64,000 nt of DNA from Flavobacterium columnare NBRC 100251 = ATCC 23463. GTDB lineage: Bacteria > Bacteroidota > Bacteroidia > Flavobacteriales > Flavobacteriaceae. The stretch covers positions 62,001 through 126,000 of the forward strand of contig NZ_PCMX01000018.1 of assembly GCF_002530675.1 (NCBI RefSeq). Reading direction: 5' to 3'. The translations under genes and the position numbers were made by a program. Positions 45,584 through 52,672 of this stretch are shown here, piece by piece. Every line of letters begins with the position of its first letter. Position 1 is the stretch's first letter. The notes under the pieces were generated by a model. The model was not told the origin of the DNA, did not search any database, and was given only the letters and a program-made list of their open reading frames with translations.

Positions 45584-45629
45584 TTCCCGAGAGGCACACA
45601 CTCAGTTTCGAGTACTGGGCGGGAGCAAA
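45584..45629 (+). ncRNA. 46-nt repeated RNA-like element, copy 2, with a following hairpin
   Basis: Same as 40865-40910 except C to T at 45602, which changes a C-G pair of the inner stem to a T(U)-G wobble and so keeps the fold. The outer stem TCCCG/CGGGA and loop TTCGAGT are identical. Twelve bases on, CCCCTG/CAGGGG (45641-45658) adds a second hairpin before the next gene at 45675. It lies in an untranslated spacer, as does copy 1. Confidence 0.55.
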
Positions 45630-45674
45630 GTTTTAAATGTCCCCTGTTTAGGCAGGGGCATAAAAAAATAAATT

Positions 45675-46133
45675 ATGAATACACAGGATAAAATAAACGC
45701 TTTATGTAGCAAGTTCAGTGCTTCGGCATTGGGTCAGGCAGTGTATATGGAAACTAAACGCACTACTGATATTACGGAACTTTCAAGAGAAGAAGTCGAA
45801 GCACTTTACGCTCGTTTCTTTCCTAAAAAATCAGCCATTGATTTTTTATTTGAAATGGAGCAAGAAAGAGAATTGAAAAGACTTCGCTCGGTAATCATTA
45901 AAGAAGCTCAATTTATTGGAATTTATACGCCTGAATCTTGGGCGACGTTCAACCGTTTTATGCTTCATAAAAGCGTCTTTAAAAAGTCTTTAAACGAGTA
46001 TAAAATAGAGGAATTTCCACAATTAATTCAACAATTCAAGTCGATGAGTGCTAAAGTGTCAAGAGCTAAAATGATACCGCACACCACAGCTTGGTATAAC
46101 GAATTAGGATTGAACGATATAAGCCAAAATTAA
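45675..46133 (+). CDS. Hypothetical phage protein
   Basis: 152 residues, helical and charged (MEQERELKRLRSVIIKEAQ), with a Trp/Phe motif near WATFNRFM. No known domain is recognised. It starts 46 bases after RNA-like copy 2 and may be controlled by it. Confidence 0.6.
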   Translation: MNTQDKINALCSKFSASALGQAVYMETKRTTDITELSREEVEALYARFFPKKSAIDFLFEMEQERELKRLRSVIIKEAQFIGIYTPESWATFNRFMLHKSVFKKSLNEYKIEEFPQLIQQFKSMSAKVSRAKMIPHTTAWYNELGLNDISQN

Positions 46134-46205
46134 AAAAAGACCTGCCAAACTGACAAGCCTTTCCTCTTAGCACAGCAAAGGTAAAAAATTAAATTTCTTT
46201 TCAGC

Positions 46206-46445
46206 ATGGCGTACAACAAAAAAAATCTTTACAAACGTATTATTGAAATCCAAGACATTACAATTCATGAGAAGTACAAAAAAGGGTTAACGCAAAAGGA
46301 GATATACTGGAATATCATTTATCCTAAGTTCAAAATTTGCGAGCGTACATTTTCAAGCTACCTCGGTACTCCAGCTAAACAAGAGCTAAAAAAAATGAAC
46401 CAAGCTGAACAATCGCATAATCAATTAACACTTTTTAATAATTAA
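46206..46445 (+). CDS. Small phage protein with a possible HTH
   Basis: 79 residues. The segment KGLTQKEIYWNIIYPKFKICERTFSSYL reads like a helix-turn-helix (KGLTQKEI then a turn and recognition helix). It may be a regulator of later genes, the place held by Mor/C-like activators in Mu, but no family match is claimed. It precedes the M15 peptidase by one base. Confidence 0.5.
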   Translation: MAYNKKNLYKRIIEIQDITIHEKYKKGLTQKEIYWNIIYPKFKICERTFSSYLGTPAKQELKKMNQAEQSHNQLTLFNN

Positions 46446-46446
46446 C

Positions 46447-46920
46447 ATGGACACAGTAACACAGCAAAGAATTAGCAAACTACATCCCACAGTTAGGGAA
46501 GAAATGGTAAAGATTATTAACAGCTGTAACCAAGCTTTACAAGGTAAAGCACAAGTACGCATCACACAGGGTTTGCGTACTATTGAAGAGCAAAACAAGT
46601 TGTACGCCATAGGCAGGACTGTAAAAGGCAAAAAAGTGACCAATGCCAAAGGCGGTCAGTCTATCCACAACTATGGTTTTGCAGTGGACATCTGCCTGAT
46701 TATCGAGGGGAAAACCGCCAGTTGGGACACGGCAAAAGACTGGGATAACGACAAAGTAGCCGACTGGTACGAATGTGTAAAGATTTTTGCACTTCACGGC
46801 TGGGACTGGGGCGGAAACTGGGCAAAATTTAAGGATATGCCCCACTTTGAAAAGAAAAATCTAACGTGGAAACAGCTGGCTAAGCTTAAGCTAGACACCA
46901 GTGGTTATGTAAAACTATGA
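46447..46920 (+). CDS. M15-family peptidoglycan peptidase (endolysin candidate)
   Basis: 157 residues. The zinc ligands fit the VanY/L-alanyl-D-glutamate peptidase family: H74 and D81 in SIHNYGFAVDI and H133 in DMPHFE, with RTIEEQNKLYA upstream. It cleaves peptide cross-bridges and could serve in host lysis. There is no signal peptide, so it needs a holin or another route. None is recognised nearby. It lies in the early/middle block rather than after the tail genes. Confidence 0.87.
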   Translation: MDTVTQQRISKLHPTVREEMVKIINSCNQALQGKAQVRITQGLRTIEEQNKLYAIGRTVKGKKVTNAKGGQSIHNYGFAVDICLIIEGKTASWDTAKDWDNDKVADWYECVKIFALHGWDWGGNWAKFKDMPHFEKKNLTWKQLAKLKLDTSGYVKL

Positions 46921-47060
46921 AACAAGAAAAAAGTATAAAACCCGTATGTATCCACTCCAGTACTTATACCAAAGTACTGGAGGTTTGGACAACGGTTGAA
47001 AAAACAGTACAAGTGTGCTGTGAATGTCAAAAAGTAATCGGAAAACCAAAGTTTGAATAA
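46917..47060 (+). CDS. Small Cys-rich phage protein over a strong hairpin
   Basis: 47 residues. The C-terminal VCCECQKVIG is like half of a zinc ribbon. The ATG overlaps the stop of the peptidase gene and its stop overlaps the next ATG, so it is probably translated. The coding DNA contains a perfect 11-bp inverted repeat at 46955-46982, so the region might also act as an RNA structure. Confidence 0.45.
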   Translation: MKQEKSIKPVCIHSSTYTKVLEVWTTVEKTVQVCCECQKVIGKPKFE

Positions 47061-47617
47061 TGCAAGTCCTAGCACACACGATAAAAACAGACTGCCACTT
47101 TGTGCTTTTTTATTCAAAATCAGGAAAGCTCGAAGGGGTGAGATTGAAAAAAGGCAAAATGCAACCGCAATTGTGGGATAAAATAGGGAAAATACTCCCG
47201 CCTACTGTTCAAGATTTAACCAGCTTTAAAGAAACTTTAAAAGGTACGGTAAATTATACCGAAGTGGTGAAAGAAAAGAATTTGTTTTCTGAGTTTAATA
47301 CTATTTGGTTTGCCTTTTATGAAAATCATACAGGATTCCCACCAAAGTTTACAGGAATTGACGGCAAGAGTTTAAAGCAAATCATTACTTACCTACAAAG
47401 CGTATGTCCTACTGATGAAGAATGTATGCAAGTGTGGCAAAACCTTTTAAATAACTGGTGTAAACTGGACAAGTTTCATCAAAGAAATACAGATTTGAAA
47501 TACATAAATAGCCAACTTAATAAACTTCTACAAGATGCAAAACAAAGCAATAGCGGTTCAAAAATCAAGTATAGCGACAATTTCCAACGAAAAATTATTG
47601 AATCGCTACAGTCCTAA
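47060..47617 (+). CDS. Hypothetical phage protein
   Basis: 185 residues, soluble. FNTIWFAFYENHTGFPPKFTGIDGKSLKQIITYL resembles a segment found in phage replication or DnaD-like proteins, and the C-terminus is a charged helix rich in Gln/Ser/Lys. The function is not certain. It overlaps the next frame by 83 bases if that starts at its first ATG. Confidence 0.55.
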   Translation: MQVLAHTIKTDCHFVLFYSKSGKLEGVRLKKGKMQPQLWDKIGKILPPTVQDLTSFKETLKGTVNYTEVVKEKNLFSEFNTIWFAFYENHTGFPPKFTGIDGKSLKQIITYLQSVCPTDEECMQVWQNLLNNWCKLDKFHQRNTDLKYINSQLNKLLQDAKQSNSGSKIKYSDNFQRKIIESLQS

Positions 47618-48089
47618 AAACTGTATGGAGCATGCTTACAAATTAACCAATTTGGAGGAAGCTATGAATAGAAATGCGCCAAGTTTAGGCGCAATTCGTA
47701 GAGATAAAGGTGATAAGTTTTCAAAAGGCTTGGTGATGGTGTGGCTAGTGTACATAAATGATATATTAAACTTAAACAAACCACTCACCGAAGACCAAAT
47801 AGAATGGTGTGCCACGCAAATAATTAGTGATTTTGCCTATTTAAAAATATCAGATCTCACCTTGCTAACCAAACGGATTATTTCAGGCGTTTATGGGGAG
47901 TTTTTTGAGTCACTCAATTCGGCTAAATTACTTCGCTTTTTTACAGATTACGCAGAGGAACGTATGGAGTTAGCCGAAAATAACAGCTTACGAGCGCATA
48001 ATAACTATACAAGCGAGGACACTTTCAACTACTCGCAAAATGTTGAACGCATTTGGAAAGGAGCTAAAGGATTTAATAGTAATAAATAG
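47535..48089 (+). CDS. Hypothetical phage protein
   Basis: 184 residues from the first ATG. An ATG at 47625, eight bases past the preceding stop, would avoid the 83-base overlap and gives 154 residues starting MEHAYKLTN. The protein is helical, with motif-like NAPSLGAIRRDKGD and WLVYINDILNLNK segments seen in Bacteroidota phage proteins of unknown role. No catalytic residues are recognised. Confidence 0.5.
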   Translation: MQNKAIAVQKSSIATISNEKLLNRYSPKNCMEHAYKLTNLEEAMNRNAPSLGAIRRDKGDKFSKGLVMVWLVYINDILNLNKPLTEDQIEWCATQIISDFAYLKISDLTLLTKRIISGVYGEFFESLNSAKLLRFFTDYAEERMELAENNSLRAHNNYTSEDTFNYSQNVERIWKGAKGFNSNK

Positions 48090-48091
48090 AT

Positions 48092-48916
48092 ATGGAAAGT
48101 AAAATTTTATCAAAAATCAGGAAATTATTAGCCAAAGCTAATTGCGGAGCTTCTTCTGGAAGTGAAATAGAGACGTGTTTAAAAATGGCTCAAAAATTAA
48201 TGATGCAACACAATCTAGACAAATCAGATGTTGAAATTCATATTTCTGACATCAATAAAGAGGTTATTTACTCCGATTTATGGAAATACTTCAAGTATAA
48301 AACAGCTAATTTCGAATGGAATTTATTAGACACCATAGCCGATAGTTATAATTGCAGAGTATTTAACGGTGTGAGTTATGATTTTGAAGCTAAAGACTGG
48401 CAAAACACAAAAAAAACAAAACTTTCTGTAGTAGGTACTTTTGAAAACAGAATGATAGTTAAGGAGTTGTACCAATCTTGTGTTGAAATATTTTTGAATC
48501 TATCTGAAATTAGATACAATGAATATAAAATATTAAAGAAAAACACTTTAACAAGACAGTTAAATGAGCTTGGAATGCACAAAAACATAACTATTCAATG
48601 GCTTGAAAAACACAAGCTAATGTCTTCTAAAAAAACATTTATTACCTCTTATTTAATTGGTTGTACTAAAGGAATTCAAAAATATTTAGAAGCTCAGAAA
48701 GCAGAACTATTAGCATTAGATGATAATGCTTCTAAATGGGGTTTAATTGTTTTAAAAAACGATGAACTAATAGAAAAAGCTTTACCTGATATAATTGGGG
48801 CTTTTTCTAAAAAAGCTGTAAAAAATGTAGCGCATTGCAAAGAAGGTTTTTTGCAAGGAGTTGAGGATGGGAATAGAAATCAAACAATGAAAGAACTTGA
48901 GGTTTATAATGATTAA
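48092..48916 (+). CDS. DUF2786 domain phage protein
   Basis: 274 residues. The N-terminal 45 residues (KIRKLLAKANCGASSGSEIETCLKMAQKLM) match DUF2786, which occurs in phages and mobile elements and is thought to bind DNA or a partner. The rest is an unassigned C-terminal region with several Cys. It follows the preceding gene by two bases and overlaps the next. Confidence 0.78.
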   Translation: MESKILSKIRKLLAKANCGASSGSEIETCLKMAQKLMMQHNLDKSDVEIHISDINKEVIYSDLWKYFKYKTANFEWNLLDTIADSYNCRVFNGVSYDFEAKDWQNTKKTKLSVVGTFENRMIVKELYQSCVEIFLNLSEIRYNEYKILKKNTLTRQLNELGMHKNITIQWLEKHKLMSSKKTFITSYLIGCTKGIQKYLEAQKAELLALDDNASKWGLIVLKNDELIEKALPDIIGAFSKKAVKNVAHCKEGFLQGVEDGNRNQTMKELEVYND

Positions 48917-49121
48917 ATCAAGCACCTACATCCGAAGTTTTACCCCTGAACAACGCAAGCAACTCGAAGAAGTAGCAAGCGCCAAAGGGTTTAAGACCGT
49001 TCCCGAAATTCTGTTTTACGCCTTAGCGCAACATTTGGAGCAAAACAAAGAAATAGAACGACTAAAAAGAATAATCGAGTACAAACAAAAGAAAATAGAA
49101 AAATTGAATAACGAGAATTAA
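48909..49121 (+). CDS. Small coiled-coil phage protein
   Basis: 70 residues from the ATG at 48909. A TTG at 48897 is less likely. The first half has a ribbon-helix-helix or Arc-like look (YIRSFTPEQRKQLEEVASAKGFKTVPEILFYAL), and the C-terminus (NKEIERLKRIIEYKQKKIEKL) is a coiled coil. Possibly a small DNA-binding dimer. It overlaps the preceding gene by eight bases. Confidence 0.55.
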   Translation: MIKSSTYIRSFTPEQRKQLEEVASAKGFKTVPEILFYALAQHLEQNKEIERLKRIIEYKQKKIEKLNNEN

Positions 49122-49172
49122 TGTTTAAGAAAGAATTTCTACTTTTACTAACTTTAAAATATCAAATAAATA

Positions 49173-49490
49173 ATGAAAAAAGTAATCGGAATTGCATTGT
49201 GTTTATTGACCATAGCTTGTAGTAAAGCTGATTTTTCTAAAATCAAAAGCGGAATGACTACTAAAGAAGTAACTGCTTTAGTAGGAGAACCAAAGGAAAA
49301 CCAAGAAATAGCCTTTTTAGGAGCTTCTTACTGGGTTTATGAAACTCATGTTGTTACTATGGTTGATGGAAAAGTGGAAAGATGTTTAACCAATGAAGAG
49401 TTTGGAAAGCAAATGCCAGATTTTACAAAGGAAGTAGACAAAACAGTGAACACTTTAAAAAAATCTTTAAAAACTTTAGATTCTATCTAA
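49173..49490 (+). CDS. Small lipoprotein, SmpA/BamE-like fold
   Basis: 105 residues. The leader MKKVIGIALCLLTIAC is a lipoprotein signal ending at Cys16. The segment GMTTKEVTALVGEPKE, followed by a YWVYE strand and a DGKV loop, resembles the small SmpA/BamE domain. It would be anchored to an envelope membrane. Expressed from a prophage, it could change the host surface or exclude other phages. That is inference. It is the last gene of the plus-strand early block and is followed by a terminator. Confidence 0.7.
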   Translation: MKKVIGIALCLLTIACSKADFSKIKSGMTTKEVTALVGEPKENQEIAFLGASYWVYETHVVTMVDGKVERCLTNEEFGKQMPDFTKEVDKTVNTLKKSLKTLDSI

Positions 49491-49493
49491 CAA

Positions 49494-49516
49494 AAAGCAG
49501 GCACAACGCCTGCTTT
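49494..49516. terminator. Bidirectional terminator between converging phage blocks
   Basis: AAAGCAGGC and GCCTGCTTT form nine pairs with a five-base loop, followed by T6 on the plus strand. The early plus block ends just before it (49490) and the minus late arm ends at 49518, so it can stop both transcripts. Confidence 0.88.
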
Positions 49517-49517
49517 T

Positions 49518-50027
49518 TTAGTCTAATAGCTTTTGGTACAAATCGGTTTCTAGGTGTACATTTTCAATTACTCCTTTTAAATATTCTTCAGGGGTTGTCA
49601 TACCCTGATAACGACAGCTGTATGTTAAAATATACACGTCCACTACCGTTTCATCCACCGCCAACTCTTCGCCCATAAGTACCAAACGTCCTGTGTTTTT
49701 AGTGTGAAAAGAAACGAGTATTTTGTTTGTAATTCGCACAAAGTCCAAAAATTTTAAGGCTTCTTTGGCGTTAGAACTTACGGAGGAATAATCTCGTAAT
49801 TGTTCATACGCTAGTCGTATGGTCATTGTAGCAGTTTGACTAGTGTGGTCAACGCTCCAGTGTACAAACAAGGCAGGAAACAAATGTGCATCAAAATTTT
49901 GAGGGTCATAATCCTGCCCTGCATATAGGTCAACAAAGCGCACTGGTAGTACACCTTGACTTCGGTAAATGTCCTTGGTTTGTTCCTCCATAAACACGCT
50001 TACCATTTTTTCGTAAAACTCTTTCAT
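49518..50027 (-). CDS. Phage protein, possible tail terminator
   Basis: 169 residues. Strand-rich segments (TMTIRLAYEQLRDYSS and VDVYILTYSCRYQG) and the size agree with tail terminator or head-tail connector proteins of the gpU/gp17 class, but the family match is weak. It is the final gene of the minus late arm, next to the virion morphogenesis gene. Confidence 0.5.
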   Translation of the reverse strand: MKEFYEKMVSVFMEEQTKDIYRSQGVLPVRFVDLYAGQDYDPQNFDAHLFPALFVHWSVDHTSQTATMTIRLAYEQLRDYSSVSSNAKEALKFLDFVRITNKILVSFHTKNTGRLVLMGEELAVDETVVDVYILTYSCRYQGMTTPEEYLKGVIENVHLETDLYQKLLD

Positions 50028-50040
50028 CTTTAAAGTAGGT

Positions 50041-50541
50041 TTAAGATTGGTTTAATTCATTATCAATAGCTTGTTTTAGCATAAGTTCAATCCCACGTGC
50101 TAAATACTGTGAATCGCCTAAAAATTGGCGTTTGGGTACTTTAAAACGACTAGTTCGTGTGTGAAGCTTCACATTGTGGCTTCTGCCATTACGTTTGCGC
50201 TGGTGGCTTCGTACATTTACAGTTTTAGATGTTTCGCCTCCCTCATTATGAACTTGCGCATAAGGCACGTCAGTTCCTATGTAAACAAAGTAGTTACCAC
50301 TGGCTATCTTGCGAATAGAACGTTTTAAACGCCCTGAAACTGTTAGCAATGAACCTCGCCCTTTGCGTTTTCTTGCCTCCCAAGGCTGTGTACCGTTATC
50401 TTTCCAGTTCTTTTCAACAAAGCGTTGTTTGACGAAATTTACTGCCGTTACCCCAGCATGGTCTGTTAATCTTTTTAAAAAGCCGTGTCTGCTGATACGG
50501 CTTAGTTTTTCAAAATATTCGTCTCTAAAATCTAAATCCAT
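50041..50541 (-). CDS. Phage virion morphogenesis protein (Mu gpG-like)
   Basis: 166 residues, very basic. GTQPWEARKRKGRGSLLTVSGRLKRSI and YIGTDVPYAQVHNEGG are the family features of phage virion morphogenesis and HK97 gp10-like proteins, which act in tail completion or head-tail joining. It lies two bases before the tape measure gene's stop and 13 bases before the next gene. Confidence 0.85.
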   Translation of the reverse strand: MDLDFRDEYFEKLSRISRHGFLKRLTDHAGVTAVNFVKQRFVEKNWKDNGTQPWEARKRKGRGSLLTVSGRLKRSIRKIASGNYFVYIGTDVPYAQVHNEGGETSKTVNVRSHQRKRNGRSHNVKLHTRTSRFKVPKRQFLGDSQYLARGIELMLKQAIDNELNQS

Positions 50542-50543
50542 TT

Positions 50544-52544
50544 TTAAGCATTTTCGGCATTTCTAACCATTCGCATAAACATCTCTTCCAAATAACTCTC
50601 AAAATCAGATTGACTCATCCCCTGTGCTTTCGGGTCATTCATATTTATGTCTCCTTTGATGAGCGAACCGATATTGAAAGTTATATTGCGGATTTGCTGG
50701 CTCTCACCTGTAACCTTAGTTACATCGCTGGCTAGTTTGGTTTTCCCTTCTTTGTTTTCTTTAGAGGTTGGCAATGAGCCATATAAATCTTTTAAAGGGT
50801 CGGTTTTCGGCTTTGTTTTGTCTTCTTTTTTGGTTTTTGCCTCCTCTTCTTCGGGGGTGACTAGTTTCATCTTTGTTCGAATACCTAATAATTTATCAGC
50901 CCCTGCTTTGGCATGTTTACCTAATCCAGGTATTTTTGAAAAGAGTTCTAATAGTTGTTGCAATGGTTTTAAGAAAACATCGAGTAAAACAATACCGATA
51001 CGTTTTAACCCGCCTATAATGCCCCCTTTTTCAAAAGCCTCGGTAATACTATCCCAATGCGTTCTAATAAGTAAAAACCCAGAAATTATACGCCCAATAG
51101 GTCCCATAATCCAAAGCATCAATGCGCCAAATTTTTCAAACTTGACAATTGCAATAGTTATATAAGCTATAAGTGCGCCAATGGCTATAACGATAAGCCC
51201 AATAGGGTTGGCACTCATTGCCGTATTTAAAAGCCATTGTGCTACGGTTAAGCCTTTGGTAGCTTGGGACGCCAGTGTAAAAGCCGTAGCAATTTTGTAA
51301 AACAAAAACAGCCCACCCGCTACAGGTATTAACACCTTAAGTACACTTACAATATCGTCAAAATTATTGTAAACAGCATCAATAATAGGTCGTAAAGTAT
51401 TTAATGCACCAGCTACAATAGGAAGGATTTTTTCACCCAATTTTATCATCATTGCTTTTGCTTGATTTTGTATAATTGCCCATTGTTCAAGAGGTGTAAG
51501 ACTATCAAAATAGGCTTTATTTAATGCTCCTGCTGAATTAAAAGCACCGTCAGTAGCTTTTTTTAATCCCTCTATATCCTGCATTAAAACACTAAAACCG
51601 AGTGAAGCTGATTCATCTAATCCTAATTTACTGAATTGTTTAGACCTTTCTACATCTGTTAATCCCTCCATTTTATGGTTTAATTGTTCGATAATTTCTA
51701 CCATTGGACGTATTTTTCCCGAAGCGTTAAAAACCTCAATTCCTAAGGATTTGAACCCGCTAACCATTTTACCTGTCTTGTCGGTTTTTCCTATGGCTAC
51801 GTCAGGATTGGCAAGTGAGCGCATAATGCCCTCCAAGGCTGTAGTGGATTGCTCAGTACTCAGCTTTGTTGTTAAAGAAGCAAAAGCACCAGCTGTATCT
51901 TCAAGCTCATAACCTAACTTTCGGGCTAAAGGAACTACCTTAGGTAAATAGTGAGCAATATCCTTAAAGGAAGCATTACCCGCTTTTACCGTTTGAAATA
52001 GGACGTCATACACTTTGTTGATGTCTTTGCCCGAGGACATCATCGTGCCAATCCCCGCCGATGCTACCGTTTCAATATCGGTAAAACCAGCCTTAGCGGC
52101 TCTTAGTGTTGGCTCTAGGGCTTGCATAGACTGGTTAACGTCCAATCCCGCAGAAATAATACGATTAAAGGCTTTGGGAACTTCTTCGAGAGGCGCAACA
52201 TTTCGTGCGCCTATATCTAGTAATTTGTTTGAAAGCCCTTGCAGTTCTTTCTGTGACATTCCCGCTGTAACGTTGACCTCCGCCAATTGGGTATGCCAGT
52301 CGCTGGCTTGTTTGGTTGCATTAACAAATAGCGAACCTACAGCCATAATACCAGCGCCAAGCAATACCCATTTGTTTGTAGCAATGTCTAAAGCTCGGTC
52401 TAAAAAAGGAATTTCGGCAGTTATTTCGCTGAATGATTCCCGCATTTTTGAAGCTCCACGCTCAAATTTATTTTGAATCGAAGCAAACTTGGAGCTGACT
52501 TTATCGCTCAAATCCAAGAGCATAGTTAATTTAGCTGATGCCAT
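50544..52544 (-). CDS. Phage tail tape measure protein (TP901 type)
   Basis: 666 residues. The N-terminus has coiled-coil helices, residues about 100-330 match the TP901 core (AMQALEPTLRAAKAGFTDIETVASAG style), and about 380-500 holds several hydrophobic segments as in tape measures. It sets tail length and passes into the cell at infection. It lies in the opposite arm from the tail chaperone gene (61855-62390), unlike most phages. Confidence 0.88.
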   Translation of the reverse strand: MASAKLTMLLDLSDKVSSKFASIQNKFERGASKMRESFSEITAEIPFLDRALDIATNKWVLLGAGIMAVGSLFVNATKQASDWHTQLAEVNVTAGMSQKELQGLSNKLLDIGARNVAPLEEVPKAFNRIISAGLDVNQSMQALEPTLRAAKAGFTDIETVASAGIGTMMSSGKDINKVYDVLFQTVKAGNASFKDIAHYLPKVVPLARKLGYELEDTAGAFASLTTKLSTEQSTTALEGIMRSLANPDVAIGKTDKTGKMVSGFKSLGIEVFNASGKIRPMVEIIEQLNHKMEGLTDVERSKQFSKLGLDESASLGFSVLMQDIEGLKKATDGAFNSAGALNKAYFDSLTPLEQWAIIQNQAKAMMIKLGEKILPIVAGALNTLRPIIDAVYNNFDDIVSVLKVLIPVAGGLFLFYKIATAFTLASQATKGLTVAQWLLNTAMSANPIGLIVIAIGALIAYITIAIVKFEKFGALMLWIMGPIGRIISGFLLIRTHWDSITEAFEKGGIIGGLKRIGIVLLDVFLKPLQQLLELFSKIPGLGKHAKAGADKLLGIRTKMKLVTPEEEEAKTKKEDKTKPKTDPLKDLYGSLPTSKENKEGKTKLASDVTKVTGESQQIRNITFNIGSLIKGDINMNDPKAQGMSQSDFESYLEEMFMRMVRNAENA

Positions 52545-52672
52545 TATGTAATTGTATTGATTATTTTATTATTTTTGTCAATGAATCGTTAAAGCTCTAC
52601 ATTAAAGCTACCGAAAAGCTGAGGATAGGATGCATATAAAACCCACTCGATTTAGAGAAAAAGGGGTAAGTT

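Noticed and set aside
45641-45658. Terminator CCCCTG/CAGGGG
   Set aside because: The stem is followed by A-rich, not T-rich, sequence on the plus strand, so it is treated as part of the leader of the next gene.
50647-52476. Long plus-strand frames over the tape measure gene
   Set aside because: They are antisense shadows of a well supported minus-strand gene and show no motifs.
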